This document shows, one piece after another, positions 50,931-61,844 of a stretch of DNA of 64,000 bases. The notes beneath the pieces are model-generated. The model searched no databases. It saw only the letters and a list, made by a program, of their open reading frames with translations, and was not told where the DNA came from. The position numbers and the translations under genes were made by a program. Position 1 is the first letter of the stretch. The number at the start of each line of letters is the position of its first letter. Source of the DNA: Limnomonas spitsbergensis (lineage: Eukaryota > Chlorophyta > Chlorophyceae > Chlamydomonadales); the NCBI GenBank assembly GCA_037349105.1, contig JAYJMM010000113.1, positions 372,001 to 436,000 of the forward strand. The letters run 5' to 3'.

Positions 50931-52835
50931 GTTGAACATGCGGATTTGAGTGCGGATATGACTGCAGGACCGTAGTCATAACATGATTGGAAACAAAAGT
51001 ACGGAAATTTGTGATAGTTTGTTTGATCAGGGGTTTGGTTTGATGTGTACCGGTCACAAGGCATGGAGAATTGGAGGGGCTGTAACTCGGATTGTAACTT
51101 GTATGTGCACGCCAGGGGTATGAAGACTTCTAATGAAGACACTCTACAGGCTTAAGAAGTTGTATTCGAGGGAGAGTGGTATGTAAAAGAGAGGGTTGGA
51201 GCTTCCATGTAGGAAGTGTCCAATCCTTCAGCCACAGCCCATGCAAACCACGACACCCTCGAGTTCATGCAACTCAGCATTGCCCCCATGCAGTGAATTC
51301 CTGCAAGCACCTGCATGGACATGGGACCACCGAATTTGACGTTATTCTTCTCAATTACAGGCTCGCTCGTGTGACATGCTGATAGCGATATGCTGGGGGG
51401 TTACTCTGCGGTGGGCTCCCATTCCAAAAGGCAAGAGCATGGCGTGTCCTAGGTCATTAAACTTGACGATCCTTTCACGACAGCTCTTGAAGTCTGTCAC
51501 GTTGCACCAGTGCTGCATTGCCCACTGCATCTGCCTCACACAAGGCCAAATCAGCATGTATCAAAATACGACAAGTCACAGAGGGAAACCGCACAGGTTA
51601 CTCCAATAGTGCAATACTAAATGTTACATGGCTTAGGTTTAGTCATAGTGTGCCAGTATGATCGAACGAGCCTTTCTTGGGCATGCTATTTGTAGGGGTG
51701 TTCTGTGAAAAGTGGCGGAAAAGTGGTGCCAATGTCAGGAACAGGCCATCGTGTTGCTTTGTGTTGGGCACAAAGTCGTTTGCATGTCTGAACGCAATGT
51801 ATATGCTCGTGGCGGGACAGTGGTTGCTCCGGCCACGTTCGTTCCGACGTTGAAGACCTTAAATTCCTACTGGACAGTACGTGACGTGCACTCGAGTAAC
51901 ACTGCTGTAAGCGCAAACTCGTTGAACAGCTTAGCCGTGATGACAGGGCTGCTCGTGTTCATCCGTATCGCTGCAACCAGCGGCTGACTAGTTTTCGAAC
52001 TTGCAGGATGACAGGTGACACTGCAGAACATGAGAAAGACCATCGTAGGGACTATCGCGCAGCTTTGCTTTAGGCGCAAACTCTATTCATATGTTAGGTT
52101 TGGCAGTGTTGGCAGACTTGCGTGCCAGCTTCAGTTTCCCGTGCATGAAGTGTGACGAACTTTCGACAAAGGGTCACAAAGTGCCATGGCATGCACATAC
52201 TCTACCATCCAGGTGCACCACAACTGTAGCAGTCAACTGCGGTGTGGCAGCATGAAAATGAACTGGCAAGTGGCAAAATGGTGAACAGTCTGGTTGGTGC
52301 ATCGTTGTTGTTTACGTGTGTATGCGAATCTACCGTATGTGGCTGCTACTTGCACTGTATCGTTTGAGTCTGGCACCCAGCTTGCACAGCTAAGAAGCAG
52401 ATGCAATGGCCTGTTTGACGATAGATGCCAGGTACAGCTGGTGAACAAGTCATGACATTCAGGGGCATGCTTTGTGTTGCACATGGCAATGTACAAGCAA
52501 GCATGCCAGCACACTCCAAATTTTTGTGCACATGCTTTGCTTGTTGACAGTTGACGCTGAGGGGCTTGTGCATGAATTCCTCCTGTGCCATAAGTTCCCG
52601 CACAGGGGAGCATGCAGAATGGTGCGCACCACATGCATGTTGTGATTCCCCTCTATAGCAGCCAAGCAACAACACACACCTAACTCTTAGCAACGGACAG
52701 TGCTGTCAGGAGTATGAGCTGTCCCGCCGCCCGTAATTTATATGTAAAAGCTGTGCCTTTGGCGCTAAGCCTTGTGGTTGAGGTACGAGATGTGATCTGG
52801 ACTACTAGGGATGCGGCCTGGTTGAAAATGGGTGG
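50931..52835. other. Gene-free stretch with one dispersed repeat
   Basis: Contains the 3' UTR of the PsbP-domain gene. 51,740-52,030 is copy 2 of the repeat at 47,262, in inverse orientation. The remaining open frames (for instance 52,233-52,693, minus) overlap in several phases and carry no family signature. Confidence 0.5.
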
Positions 52836-54588
52836 TGTCGCACCATAAAGCAGTAAACGTGCTAATATGGTAAACTCCGGAATCTCCGGTAAAGGCGCCT
52901 TAGAGAGGTGTCCTTCTACTCATAAACACGGTACATTACCGTACACACAGACTCCTTGTACTTCAGACAGGAGCTGTAACTGGCTACTGTAAGGTTCAGC
53001 CCTAGCAGGAAGTCTCTCTGCCTAGGGGTGGGTGTCCCTGTCTTGAGGGTACCTGTCGCACCATAAAGCAGTAACCGTGCCAAAATGGTGTAAGCTGTCA
53101 GTACTGCCTTAGATAGGCTCAAACTACTCACAACTAAGGTTGAACACCTGTACACACGTGCCTCTTGTACTACACTGCGGAGGTACAAGGGCTGTAAAGG
53201 GGTAACTTGGTACAGCGTACCGTATAAGAGGGAAGGCTGGCCTACCCGGGCGCCCCTAGCTGTGGGTACCGCCCCTACTTTACTCAAGAGGTTTGCTTCG
53301 GGTCCGTGGCGGACTTCTTCCCCACATAGTGGCGGACGCCTACGGGCGGACTCAGTGACTACACACTGGCCGCGGATGCGCAGCACGTTAAGCTGTGGCT
53401 GGAACTTCTAGATGACAGACACGGAGCTGGTCACTTGTAAAGCTTAACTGCTGGCCCTTCAGATAGCTGATCTGTCGGGTCGCTGAGTCACTTACCGCGT
53501 GAAGCGGGGGATGTCGTAGCCGTAGACTGCGGGCGGTGACCCGGGTCGGGCTGGGCATCTAGCTGAGGATAACTAGGTTGCTATGTCGGCTCTGAGGCTG
53601 AACTAGGCTTGATCGTCTTCGTGCCTTCGTGGTACTGGCGTTATTGGTATTCACAGGGTATATCTTGGGATGATAGCCGGTGCTGATTACAATTAGAGGC
53701 CTGTCCACTTAAAAGGAACGAAGTAAATGTCAAGCGTGCAAGCCGGGATTCAAAGGTCCCGGCAAGCCCTATTTACTGAGTACGGGAAATCCTGCCTCAG
53801 ACCTTCCCGAAAGTGGGAAGCTGGGCTCCTAACCCTAAAAAGGGGGCTCCGCAGGGAAGCTGCGGAGTCTACGGGGACGCGTCAGCGGTCCCTACGGTTT
53901 TGGCACGTATACTGCATTATACCGTGACATACCGCCCCCACTACTTAACTCGCGATGTGCGCTTCAGGTCCGTGGCGGACTTCTTTCCTCACGGCAGTGA
54001 CGGACGCCTACGGGCAGGCTCAGTGACTACACACTGGCTGCGAGTGCTCAGCGAGTTAAGCAGCTGAGCTGGATATTTGTATGTCTAGCAATTGACTATG
54101 GTAGAGTAGGCCTTCTGGCCGTCTGGGCGCGATCCAGCTGGGCTATGTTAAGGGGCACTTACCGCGCGACTCGCGGCGGAGCAGCCGAGGCGTAGACTGC
54201 GTACTTCTTCTTCTGCAGTGCCTCGGTTCTCGTTACTGGGTACTTGTCTCCAGCTAGTTCGACTGAGGCTGAACTAGTCTTGACTTGTGTAGAGGTACTG
54301 ACTTATTGGGGTGCTGAAGGTCTCATACTCTGATGACGGCCGTTGCTTGTTACAATAGAGGTCTGTCCTTTAGAAAGGGACGAAGTAACTAGTTTAGGCA
54401 ATTGCCGGGATACAGGGACCCGGCAGGCCCAATTCAGAGTACGGTAGAATCTGTCAAATCACCCTGCGTAAGCGGGTTTCTAGGTCTCAGCTCAAATCCG
54501 GAGGCTCCGCAGATAAGCTGCGGAGGCTCCGTGGCCGCTAGTGGCGGCTCCAACGGTTCTGTCACGTATACGGTAATATACTGTGACA
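52836..54588 (-). mobile_element. Short derivative 1 of the copy C family (872 bp without its nested insert)
   Basis: Left 218 bp (52,836-53,053) appears identical to the left end of copy C (54,591-54,808). The right part (53,935-54,588) corresponds to the right terminal region of copy B. Ends are TGTCGCACC and its imperfect inverse ...GTGACA. The junction of the two parts reads ACTCGC-GATGTGCG. It is non-coding: only the two ends of the large element are kept. Confidence 0.75.
53054..53930 (-). mobile_element. Short derivative 2 (copy B family, 877 bp), nested in derivative 1
   Basis: TGTCGCACCATAAAGCAGTA start and TATACCGTGACA end, as in copy B. It is flanked by TACC at 53,050-53,053 and 53,931-53,934. 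The uninterrupted sequence at the left end of copy C has a single TACC at the same place (GGGTACCGCCCCC), which proves the insertion and a 4-bp target duplication. Confidence 0.85.
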
Positions 54589-55496
54589 GCTGTCGCACCA
54601 TAAAGCAGTAAACGTGCTAATATGGTAAACTCCGGAATCTCCGGTAAAGGCGCCTTAGAGAGGTGTCCTTCTACTCATAAACACGGTACATTACCGTACA
54701 CACAGACTCCTTGTACTTCAGACAGGAGCTGTAACTGGCTACTGTAAGGTTCAGCCCTAGCAGGAAGTCTCTCTGCCTAGGGGTGGGTGTCCCTGTCTTG
54801 AGGGTACCGCCCCCACTACTTCACTCGCCCCCCCGCTCCTCAGCGTTAAGCCTAAAGGCATGCGCTGGGAGCCGGAAAAAGGGGTCGGTACTGAAAGAAA
54901 CTTCTGGAAAAATATGTACGTAGAAGCTCAAATCACCTCAACAAATCTGCCTGGTTCAGGCCTTCTTCAAACAGAACTAAAAAAAATCCACCGAGTCTCA
55001 GCTGAAGCGCTATGCGCAGAAACCTACAAATCCAAGCTGTTCAGCCCACTACTGGCTAGCAAACAGAGAAATTTTCAAAGTTATCAGGTCAAGCTAAGAA
55101 CAACCGCTGCTCTCGCCCCACTGCGCCATAGCCGCCTGGTCTTCAATGGCCACAGGAAATGTGCGCCGTAGCAGCGTGATCCGCCCCTGGCTGTGTTATC
55201 ATAGTCCGAGTTGACTAATTCTCCACGCTCCTCATCGTCATAACATATGTACTACCGTAGCCCTGCTGCTATGGTGTTTGAGAAACAAATTTTCACTATG
55301 CTGCTGCGATATCTTTAACTTCTCTCCTGCATATTCCGTCTTCGGTCCGCTGGCTGCCGGCCCACTGCCTGCCGGGTACTAGGACAAGCCGCGCTGCGTC
55401 TGCATTTTCTGCTCTGTAGGTGTCTGCCCGTTCCTTGCCTGGTTACGGCGTGGGTGACGTCACGTGCTCAGCGGCCTTGCCGCTCTGGGCTCGGCC

Positions 55497-57034
55497 TTAG
55501 GTCTCGGTCAGCTCCTCAAGGGCTGACTCCTCTTCTTCCCTTGCTGCTTCCTTGGCCACCTTAGCCCTTCTTGTAACTGCTCTCGGGGTTACATTGGCCT
55601 CTCCCCGGCCAGTGGTGTACGAGATGTCGTACAACCCGTTCGCCATTGGTCTTGCGATGCCCCACTCCATTTGTCTTGTTGCTGGGTTGGTGGCCATGAC
55701 TTCCACCTCAGGCCTGTCCATGACACTGGCCTCCTGGGCTGTTCTGGCAGCCGCTCTGGCTGCTGGGCTCGGCCGCCCCTGGGCCTTCAAACTGCGATCT
55801 TCTGTAGCGGGCCCTGCTATTGCAGCGGGCCCAGCTTCCTTGTCATCAGGCGTGCATTTTGGGCACAACCACTCGCCCTCAGGCACCCTCTCGAGTACTG
55901 GCACCAAGCAATCCATGTGCCAACCTGAATTGCAGGCATCACACAAAAGCATCACCTCTCCGCGATCAGGCAGCTGGCACACCTCGCATGACAGGCTGTT
56001 ATTGGGTCTGGTTCCGCTGAAATCAACCACTCCCCTGAGGTTGGGCAAGTGGCATGGGGAACAATTGACAGCATTCTCTGTTACGGTGAGGCCATCTGCC
56101 CCCTCCAAAACCAAGGTTCCCGTCGCCCCCAGTGTTTTCACCCTTAGGATCTCAGGCCTGGCCTTGGGATCGAGGCTGTGTCGTTCTGATGAATACTTTA
56201 CATACACGTAATCTCCCTCTGCAAAACGCCTGACCTGGGGGACATACCCTCCCCCACGAATGCGTGCATATCGCAGCTTGTCGCTATGCTGCGCAATTTT
56301 CAGATGCTCACCCGCGACTGGCAGCGCCTCTTTGATCCTGGCCACTCTGGCCAAGAGCAGGTCTGCTGCCTCTTCTGCTGTTGCCACCTTGGCTGTGTTC
56401 CAGAGGTCCGCCCCCACTCTGGAGGGAAAGGTGGGTCTCTGCCCGAACAACACCTCGTACGGCGCCATGCGCGTGGCTTGCTGCGGCGAGCACCGGAAGC
56501 CTAGGGCCACCCAGGGCACCATCCTGTCCCAGGACTCGTCGCTGCTGCCTTCCTCGCAGCACTTGCGCAGGCCTGCCTTGAGGGTCTGGACCGCCCTCTC
56601 TGATAGCCCGTCTGCCTGGGGATGGTTGGCAGAAGTGGTGCGGTGATCAATTAAGCAGTCCAACAACATGTCCTGAAATTCACCATGGAACTCTGTTCCC
56701 TGGTCTGTCACCACTTCTGCGCATCCTCCGAATCGTGCTACAACATTTTGAAAGAATGCCAAGGCCGTCACATCAGACGCCTTGCTTGGAATGGGGATCA
56801 ACTCCACCCATTTGGAGTAATGCTCCACACAAACCATCACAAACCGATTGCCCCTGGAAGTGGTCGTAAATGGACCACACAGGTCTACTCCCCACCGGAA
56901 AAATAACCCCTCAATGGGTAGTGGGTGCAGGTTGGGCTGTATGTGATTGAACGTGGACGCCCTGGCCCTGTCACACACACCGCATTCCTGCACTGCCTTC
57001 TTTACTGCTGCTCTAAGCCCCCCGCCACCAATGT
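55497..57034 (-). CDS. Integrase with C-terminal PHD finger, copy C
   Basis: About 510 codons after the frameshift point. CGVC completes the HHCC zinc site begun at the end of the upstream frame. Catalytic residues are visible in WGVDLCGPF (Asp, ~56,885), [10 protein letters not shown] (Asp, ~56,708) and [13 protein letters not shown] (Glu, ~56,600). A C-terminal DNA-binding part follows ([31 protein letters not shown]). The PHD finger is CEVC, CDAC, H-MDC and CPKC (55,988-55,854). It ends in a charged tail and stop at 55,497. Integrase joins element ends to target DNA; the PHD finger probably reads histone H3 methylation and steers target choice. Confidence 0.88.
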
Positions 57035-60000
57035 TGATGCATGACCATGAAAGCCGTGCGGTGGCTGCCAAAATGGCCCGTTCCTGCATGGGCTGTCTGG
57101 ATCACTGCAAGCCTGTCCTCTGGCCTGGGCACCACACAACGTCTACCGTCAGGCATGAGTCTCATCAATACTCCTCCCCTCTCTGATTCCCACTGGAATG
57201 GCGCCGCTCTGCGCTGTATTCTGGTCTGTTCTCCTAGCTCTGTTCCCTGAACATATGTCTTCTCGCGGAGAAACCTCAATACAGGTTCATCTGCCCACAC
57301 GTCAACCCTGGCCGATGGTCCTGCAGGACATCCTGGCGGGTCCTTCTCACCCTCTGTGTCCCCGGCCACCTCGATTTCAACCTCAACTGGTTCCTCAGGT
57401 GTGTTCCCACCTGGTTCCTGTGCCGCGTCGGCCCAGTCTGCAGCAGCGGATTCTCCTAGGCAATGCCTGTATGACGCTGCCGCCTCTCCGATGCCAGAGC
57501 ACGCGTTTCCTGCAGTAGCAAGGGCGTAGTGGCTGGACATTAAAGTTGCACCAAGCACTGGATCCATGTCCGGGCCTGGCAGCTTGGCTCTGCGTTTCAT
57601 TTCCTCTGGTATGATTGTAGCAAACTCAAGTGCCACATTGCGCCATGCTCCTAGTGCCCACGAATCCATGCACCTGCCCAAGGCTGCCCTCCTGGCCGCC
57701 TCTGGGAAGTCTGGGCGCGGCAATGTGGACCCCACAGCATACCCCATGGCTCGTTCACGCTCGTTTGCATTGGGCTCCTGCAAGTCCCCCATGGGTCTGT
57801 ACACCATCCCATTTTGCCCGTTCCGAAAAGAATATGAGGAGGGCGTGGCCATCAAACACGGCAGCACCCTCCTGGGCTGTCCTGTTACGTTGATGCGGTA
57901 CCCCCCATTGTCAGGGCATGAAACGATCTGGGCCTTGCTGCCCTTGTCCAGAATGTCGTCTACTATCCCCCCGTGGGGTCTGGTTGACGCACGAATCACA
58001 AACTCGATATCTGCTGCAGGGGCGATATTCCCCCAATAGTTGCGGGTGCGGTGGGCGTAAGACCCCACCTGCGCTGCATCAAACAACGCCGGTGTTCCCA
58101 GAATCCTGCACACCTCCTGAAAGGCCTCAACACTGGCCTTCACACTTTTCTGATTCAATTGCATTGCCACATTCTCGATTAGGTACGCTGGTGGCCTAGG
58201 CCCCTGCAGGGACTGCAGTGTACCCAACAGCTTAACTAACGGGAAGAAAGACTTGCTTCTCTCTCCCGCGAGCCCACGCCCCTTGCCTGCTGACGAGAGG
58301 TCCTGGCACTCCCAGCCTGCTACCATGAACCACTGGCGCCCCTCCTGGGCGCCCGCCTCCTGGAGGTGCTCCGCCGTAATGGCATACACATCTTGGGGCA
58401 ACGCTCTGAAAGCTTTATCAAACGCTTTGACCGGAAGCAACTGAGGGTATCTCCTGTGCAACTGCACCAGGCGACCCCCTGCGATCTCTCTGACTTCCTC
58501 ACTGATATCAGCATACAAGTACTGCACCACTGGGATACCCGCCCTAAGCACCATTTCCAGCCCTGAGCACATACCTCCAAAGGGCTCGAAAAGGACGACT
58601 CCCTCGGTCTCCATGGCCCGCACAGCCCCACTCGACAGGCAAGCTGTGTCCAGGCCTGCATGGAAATGAGAGGGCGTCACCCGAGGCAGGTCAGCAAGTA
58701 CATCACTGATCATCGTCCTGGCCCGCTCCCTGTTGCTGAACGCCTGTTCCACCGTACTGACAGGCTGCGCCTGCTCATCATCGTCAGTGGCGGCAGAGGA
58801 TATCTCTTGCCCAACCGGCGCTGTCACGCAAGCTGCCTCTGCAGGCCGCAACATCTGTACTCTCCTTCTTCCCTCCTGCGCCATGCGCACCACCTGGTCG
58901 GCATGCCACTGATTGACTCTGCTCAACCCTGTGATCAAAGCTACCTGCTTCCCACTTGCCTCCCCCTGGACTGCTGGTTCGGGAGCAGCTGTATCAAGCC
59001 TGGCCCCCGTGCGGTCGGCTGAGGAAGCGAGAGGTGACCTGGACGGGATGTCTGCATTCTGGTGGCATGCTCCTGAGCGATGGACAATGGTAATGTCTAG
59101 CTCCTGGAGCATGAGAGCCCACCTAGCGTGCTGGCCCACCAACGTCTGATTGTCCATGAGGTAAGTGAGCGGCTCATGGTCAGTGATGAGATGCACCTTG
59201 CACCCAAACAGCATGTGGCGGTATGTGCGTGCTGCATACACTGCTGCCAGCATCTCCCCCTGGAACGAGGAATAGTTCCTCTCGCTCTTGTTCAGGGATC
59301 TGGACGTGCATGCCACCATATACTCCCGCCCACTGTCATCACACTGCCCTAGCACGGCGCCTATGCCCTGCTTAGAGAAATCTGTGTACAATAAGAACGG
59401 CCTTGGCGGCCCCTTGCCGTCTGGCCCTGTCCCACTGTAATCTGGTCTGCGCAGGACTCTTCCGCCCTCGCACATCCCTGTTTTGATCAACTGGAACGCC
59501 TGCGACTGCTCTGGTCCCCACTCAAACGGGATCCCCTTGACCAGCAATGCGTTGATGCATGCCGCCTTTTTCGAGAAATCCGGGATGTAGCACCGGTAGA
59601 AGTTCAAGAACCCCATGACCTCCTGGATGTTTTTCACCGACGCGGGTTCTGGCAACGCCATAACCGCTGCAATATTAGCCGCATGCGGCGTGAGCCCCTG
59701 GGCAGACACATTGTGCCCCAAGTACTCAACTGTTGCACACCCAAACAGCGACTTGTCGGGATGCGCCCTCAACCCTACACTGTGGAGCATGTCCAGCATC
59801 AGTTCCACATGCCTGATGTGGTCTGCCGGTGTATCGCTGTACACTAGCAGATCGTCAATAAATGCCACGCAAAAAGCACTCAATCCTGCCCTGGCAATCT
59901 CCTCTTCCATCATACGCTGGAAAAAAGGCGGTCCATTGCGCAGCCCGAAGTTGAGCTTTGTGTACATCCAAAGCTCAGGACCCATCCAGAAAGCTGTCTT

Positions 60001-61101
60001 AGGCTGGTCCTCGACCTTTATAGGGATTTGCATGAACCCCGACCGGAGATCAACCTTGCTGAATATCTTGGCAGTTCCTAGATTCTGAAAAATAGTCTCC
60101 ATCCTGGGGATGGCAAATTCCTGCTTAGCCGTTCGCAGGTTTAACCTGCGCATATCGTGCGCTATACGGTGATCTGTCCACTCCCCTGTCTCTGCACTCT
60201 TCTTAGCCGCTACCACCGAGTTGGCTGCAAACTTAATGGGCCCTCCCTGGGGCACCTTGACTATGATGCCTGCTTCAATCATTGGCTGACACTTTTCCTT
60301 AAAAATCGCCGCCTTAGGCGGTGGCATATCCCTGGACTTCAGAAAGCATGAACTGACCTCATCCTCCAATGCCAGTGTAAACTCACCCTGTGTGCCACAG
60401 TAGCCGGGTAAGTCCTCCATGGAGTAAGCGAACGCTCCTTGGCGGTCCCTGAGGCTCTGCTCGAGGGTCTTCTGCTGGTCCGCCGTGAAGTCAGGGTGCT
60501 GGCCCAGCAGCCACCCCTCCTGAGTCTTGACGTACTCCGAGGGTGGTTCGACTACTCCCCCCGGCTGGAACATGTCAATCATCTCCGCCGCCTGCGGGTT
60601 GTCCTCCGCGGGCGGCGCTTCCTCGCCTGTGCTGTTGCCGCGCTGCCAGTCTTTATGCTGGCTGTACCCGCCCCCTGCCCTGCTGGCGCCCCCCATAGGG
60701 CTGACTGCTGGCGGGCGCAGCCAGCCTGACGTGAGCTTTGCTGCGGCTTCCCGGCTGGACACAAAAGCTCCTTGGCCTGCTGTAAATCCTCCTCCTCTCA
60801 CTCCCTGCCCGGTGGCTCGCGCACCCGGGATGCATACGGACAGCAGGAGCCATACCAACACCAGCTGGAGCGTCCCCATAAGGAACCCCTTAAAAGCCGT
60901 ACTAGTGAGGAGCCCCCTGCAGGATGGCAGCCGTCTTGTAGGCTCCTGCGGCTGGTGCGCTGCAGATTGTTTGCGTGGCCCTGCACTCTGCTCTGGCCTC
61001 TGCTGCTCCGCTTCCCATGTTATCTCCAAGTCCACCTGGCAGCTCCTCGAAGGTTGGCCTGGGCAGTCCACGCATGGCCTGATACCGCGGTCCCTTTCCA
61101 C
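57013..61101 (-). CDS. Pol polyprotein of copy C: hydrophobic segment, RT, RNase H, DNA methyltransferase, start of integrase
   Basis: 1,362 codons. Residues 72-97: hydrophobic segment ([20 protein letters not shown] then ARA). About 260-510: reverse transcriptase with [15 protein letters not shown] (Asp 351) and [10 protein letters not shown] (416-417). About 565-690: RNase H with [16 protein letters not shown] (Asp 573), GEML (Glu 616), ITDHEPL (Asp 641) and NADIPSR (Asp 684). 836-1160: methyltransferase with [15 protein letters not shown] (I), [13 protein letters not shown] (IV, Cys 932), YLIENVAM (VI, Glu 976), [13 protein letters not shown] (VIII) and [14 protein letters not shown] (~1111-1124). 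1338-1343: first two His of the integrase zinc site. The frame opens with a -1 overlap of 82 bp on the preceding frame. No aspartic protease is present in this frame. Confidence 0.88.
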   Translation of the reverse strand: MERDRGIRPCVDCPGQPSRSCQVDLEITWEAEQQRPEQSAGPRKQSAAHQPQEPTRRLPSCRGLLTSTAFKGFLMGTLQLVLVWLLLSVCIPGARATGQGVRGGGFTAGQGAFVSSREAAAKLTSGWLRPPAVSPMGGASRAGGGYSQHKDWQRGNSTGEEAPPAEDNPQAAEMIDMFQPGGVVEPPSEYVKTQEGWLLGQHPDFTADQQKTLEQSLRDRQGAFAYSMEDLPGYCGTQGEFTLALEDEVSSCFLKSRDMPPPKAAIFKEKCQPMIEAGIIVKVPQGGPIKFAANSVVAAKKSAETGEWTDHRIAHDMRRLNLRTAKQEFAIPRMETIFQNLGTAKIFSKVDLRSGFMQIPIKVEDQPKTAFWMGPELWMYTKLNFGLRNGPPFFQRMMEEEIARAGLSAFCVAFIDDLLVYSDTPADHIRHVELMLDMLHSVGLRAHPDKSLFGCATVEYLGHNVSAQGLTPHAANIAAVMALPEPASVKNIQEVMGFLNFYRCYIPDFSKKAACINALLVKGIPFEWGPEQSQAFQLIKTGMCEGGRVLRRPDYSGTGPDGKGPPRPFLLYTDFSKQGIGAVLGQCDDSGREYMVACTSRSLNKSERNYSSFQGEMLAAVYAARTYRHMLFGCKVHLITDHEPLTYLMDNQTLVGQHARWALMLQELDITIVHRSGACHQNADIPSRSPLASSADRTGARLDTAAPEPAVQGEASGKQVALITGLSRVNQWHADQVVRMAQEGRRRVQMLRPAEAACVTAPVGQEISSAATDDDEQAQPVSTVEQAFSNRERARTMISDVLADLPRVTPSHFHAGLDTACLSSGAVRAMETEGVVLFEPFGGMCSGLEMVLRAGIPVVQYLYADISEEVREIAGGRLVQLHRRYPQLLPVKAFDKAFRALPQDVYAITAEHLQEAGAQEGRQWFMVAGWECQDLSSAGKGRGLAGERSKSFFPLVKLLGTLQSLQGPRPPAYLIENVAMQLNQKSVKASVEAFQEVCRILGTPALFDAAQVGSYAHRTRNYWGNIAPAADIEFVIRASTRPHGGIVDDILDKGSKAQIVSCPDNGGYRINVTGQPRRVLPCLMATPSSYSFRNGQNGMVYRPMGDLQEPNANERERAMGYAVGSTLPRPDFPEAARRAALGRCMDSWALGAWRNVALEFATIIPEEMKRRAKLPGPDMDPVLGATLMSSHYALATAGNACSGIGEAAASYRHCLGESAAADWADAAQEPGGNTPEEPVEVEIEVAGDTEGEKDPPGCPAGPSARVDVWADEPVLRFLREKTYVQGTELGEQTRIQRRAAPFQWESERGGVLMRLMPDGRRCVVPRPEDRLAVIQTAHAGTGHFGSHRTAFMVMHQHWWRGA

Positions 61102-61844
61102 GGCTTTCCTCTGCGTCGCTCCTGCGCGTCGCCTGGCCTTCTTGGACTTCTTGCCTTGTAACTTGGCTGTGTCAGCCCAAGCTGCACCGGGCCTCTCTTG
61201 CTTGCTGCTGGGGCGTGTCCCTTGCTGTCCTGCGCCTGTTGCTCCTGCCCGAGGGTGGTGTGCTGCGCAGCCCCACTGACTCCTGCGCGCGTGGCCCTTG
61301 CTGGTCCTCCGTACTGCCTCGTGCCTCTCCTGTCATCGGCCATCTGTCTTGCTTGGCCTGCCTGCCAGCTGCTGGTGTGGCTGTTTTCTGCAGTAGCTGC
61401 TCCGCCAGCCCTATCCGCTGGCCGCGACTGCTGCACACCTGGGGCCTGGCTGCTGTGACTGCCTGCGGTTTGCTGTGCAGCACTTGCGCCGGTCCTTGTC
61501 GCCCCAAGGGCTGATATCCTTTCCGTCAACTCCTCCTGTAGATCTCTGATTGCCCTGCTGTAACTTCCCATCCTGGGGTTAGGGTCGGGCTGTGGCAGCA
61601 TTCTGAGTCGGAAAAGCAGGCTAGCCTCCTGGTCTGCCTCTTGCTGCCCCATGTCATGTCTTCTCAGTACATCCAGCTGATCTACGAAATTCCTGAGTAC
61701 TGCCATCCAGCACCCCGTACTGTATGATGCCGGGTCACCCCAGGCTCCCTTGCCGCTGCCTGCACTGGCTGGCTGATCTGGGCGTCCCCTGGGCGCCTGC
61801 TGCCAGCCCCACTGGCTGCTGCCTCCTTTGAATCGCGCGCGCAC
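61020..61844 (-). CDS. Linker frame of copy C between Gag-like protein and Pol
   Basis: The frame from about 61,730 downward continues the Gag-like protein in the -1 register (RNFVDQLDVLRRHDMGQQEA; LLFRLRMLPQPDPNPRMGSY matches the corresponding part of copy B). It is Gln/Ala/Arg-rich afterwards and overlaps Pol by 82 bp, again in the -1 register. In copy B the matching text is part of one uninterrupted Gag-like frame, so the upper shift may be a mutation in C; the lower one is shared by both. Confidence 0.55.
   Translation of the reverse strand: MRARFKGGSSQWGWQQAPRGRPDQPASAGSGKGAWGDPASYSTGCWMAVLRNFVDQLDVLRRHDMGQQEADQEASLLFRLRMLPQPDPNPRMGSYSRAIRDLQEELTERISALGATRTGASAAQQTAGSHSSQAPGVQQSRPADRAGGAATAENSHTSSWQAGQARQMADDRRGTRQYGGPARATRAGVSGAAQHTTLGQEQQAQDSKGHAPAASKRGPVQLGLTQPSYKARSPRRPGDAQERRRGKPWKGTAVSGHAWTAQANLRGAARWTWR

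Noticed and set aside
52233..52693. Overlapping minus-strand reading frames after the PsbP-domain gene
   Set aside because: Three frames are open over the same DNA with no splice pattern, motif or similarity to anything else in the window.
53054..53930. Solo LTR of a gypsy element
   Set aside because: TG...CA ends and a 4-bp duplication fit an LTR, but copy B shows the two halves of this unit at opposite ends of one 18.7-kb insertion and no full unit at either end. I therefore prefer a deletion derivative with inverted termini. Full-length copies elsewhere could still reverse this.
57622..58596. Host DNA methyltransferase gene
   Set aside because: The domain is in one frame with RT and RNase H and occurs at the same place in three diverged copies, so it belongs to the element.
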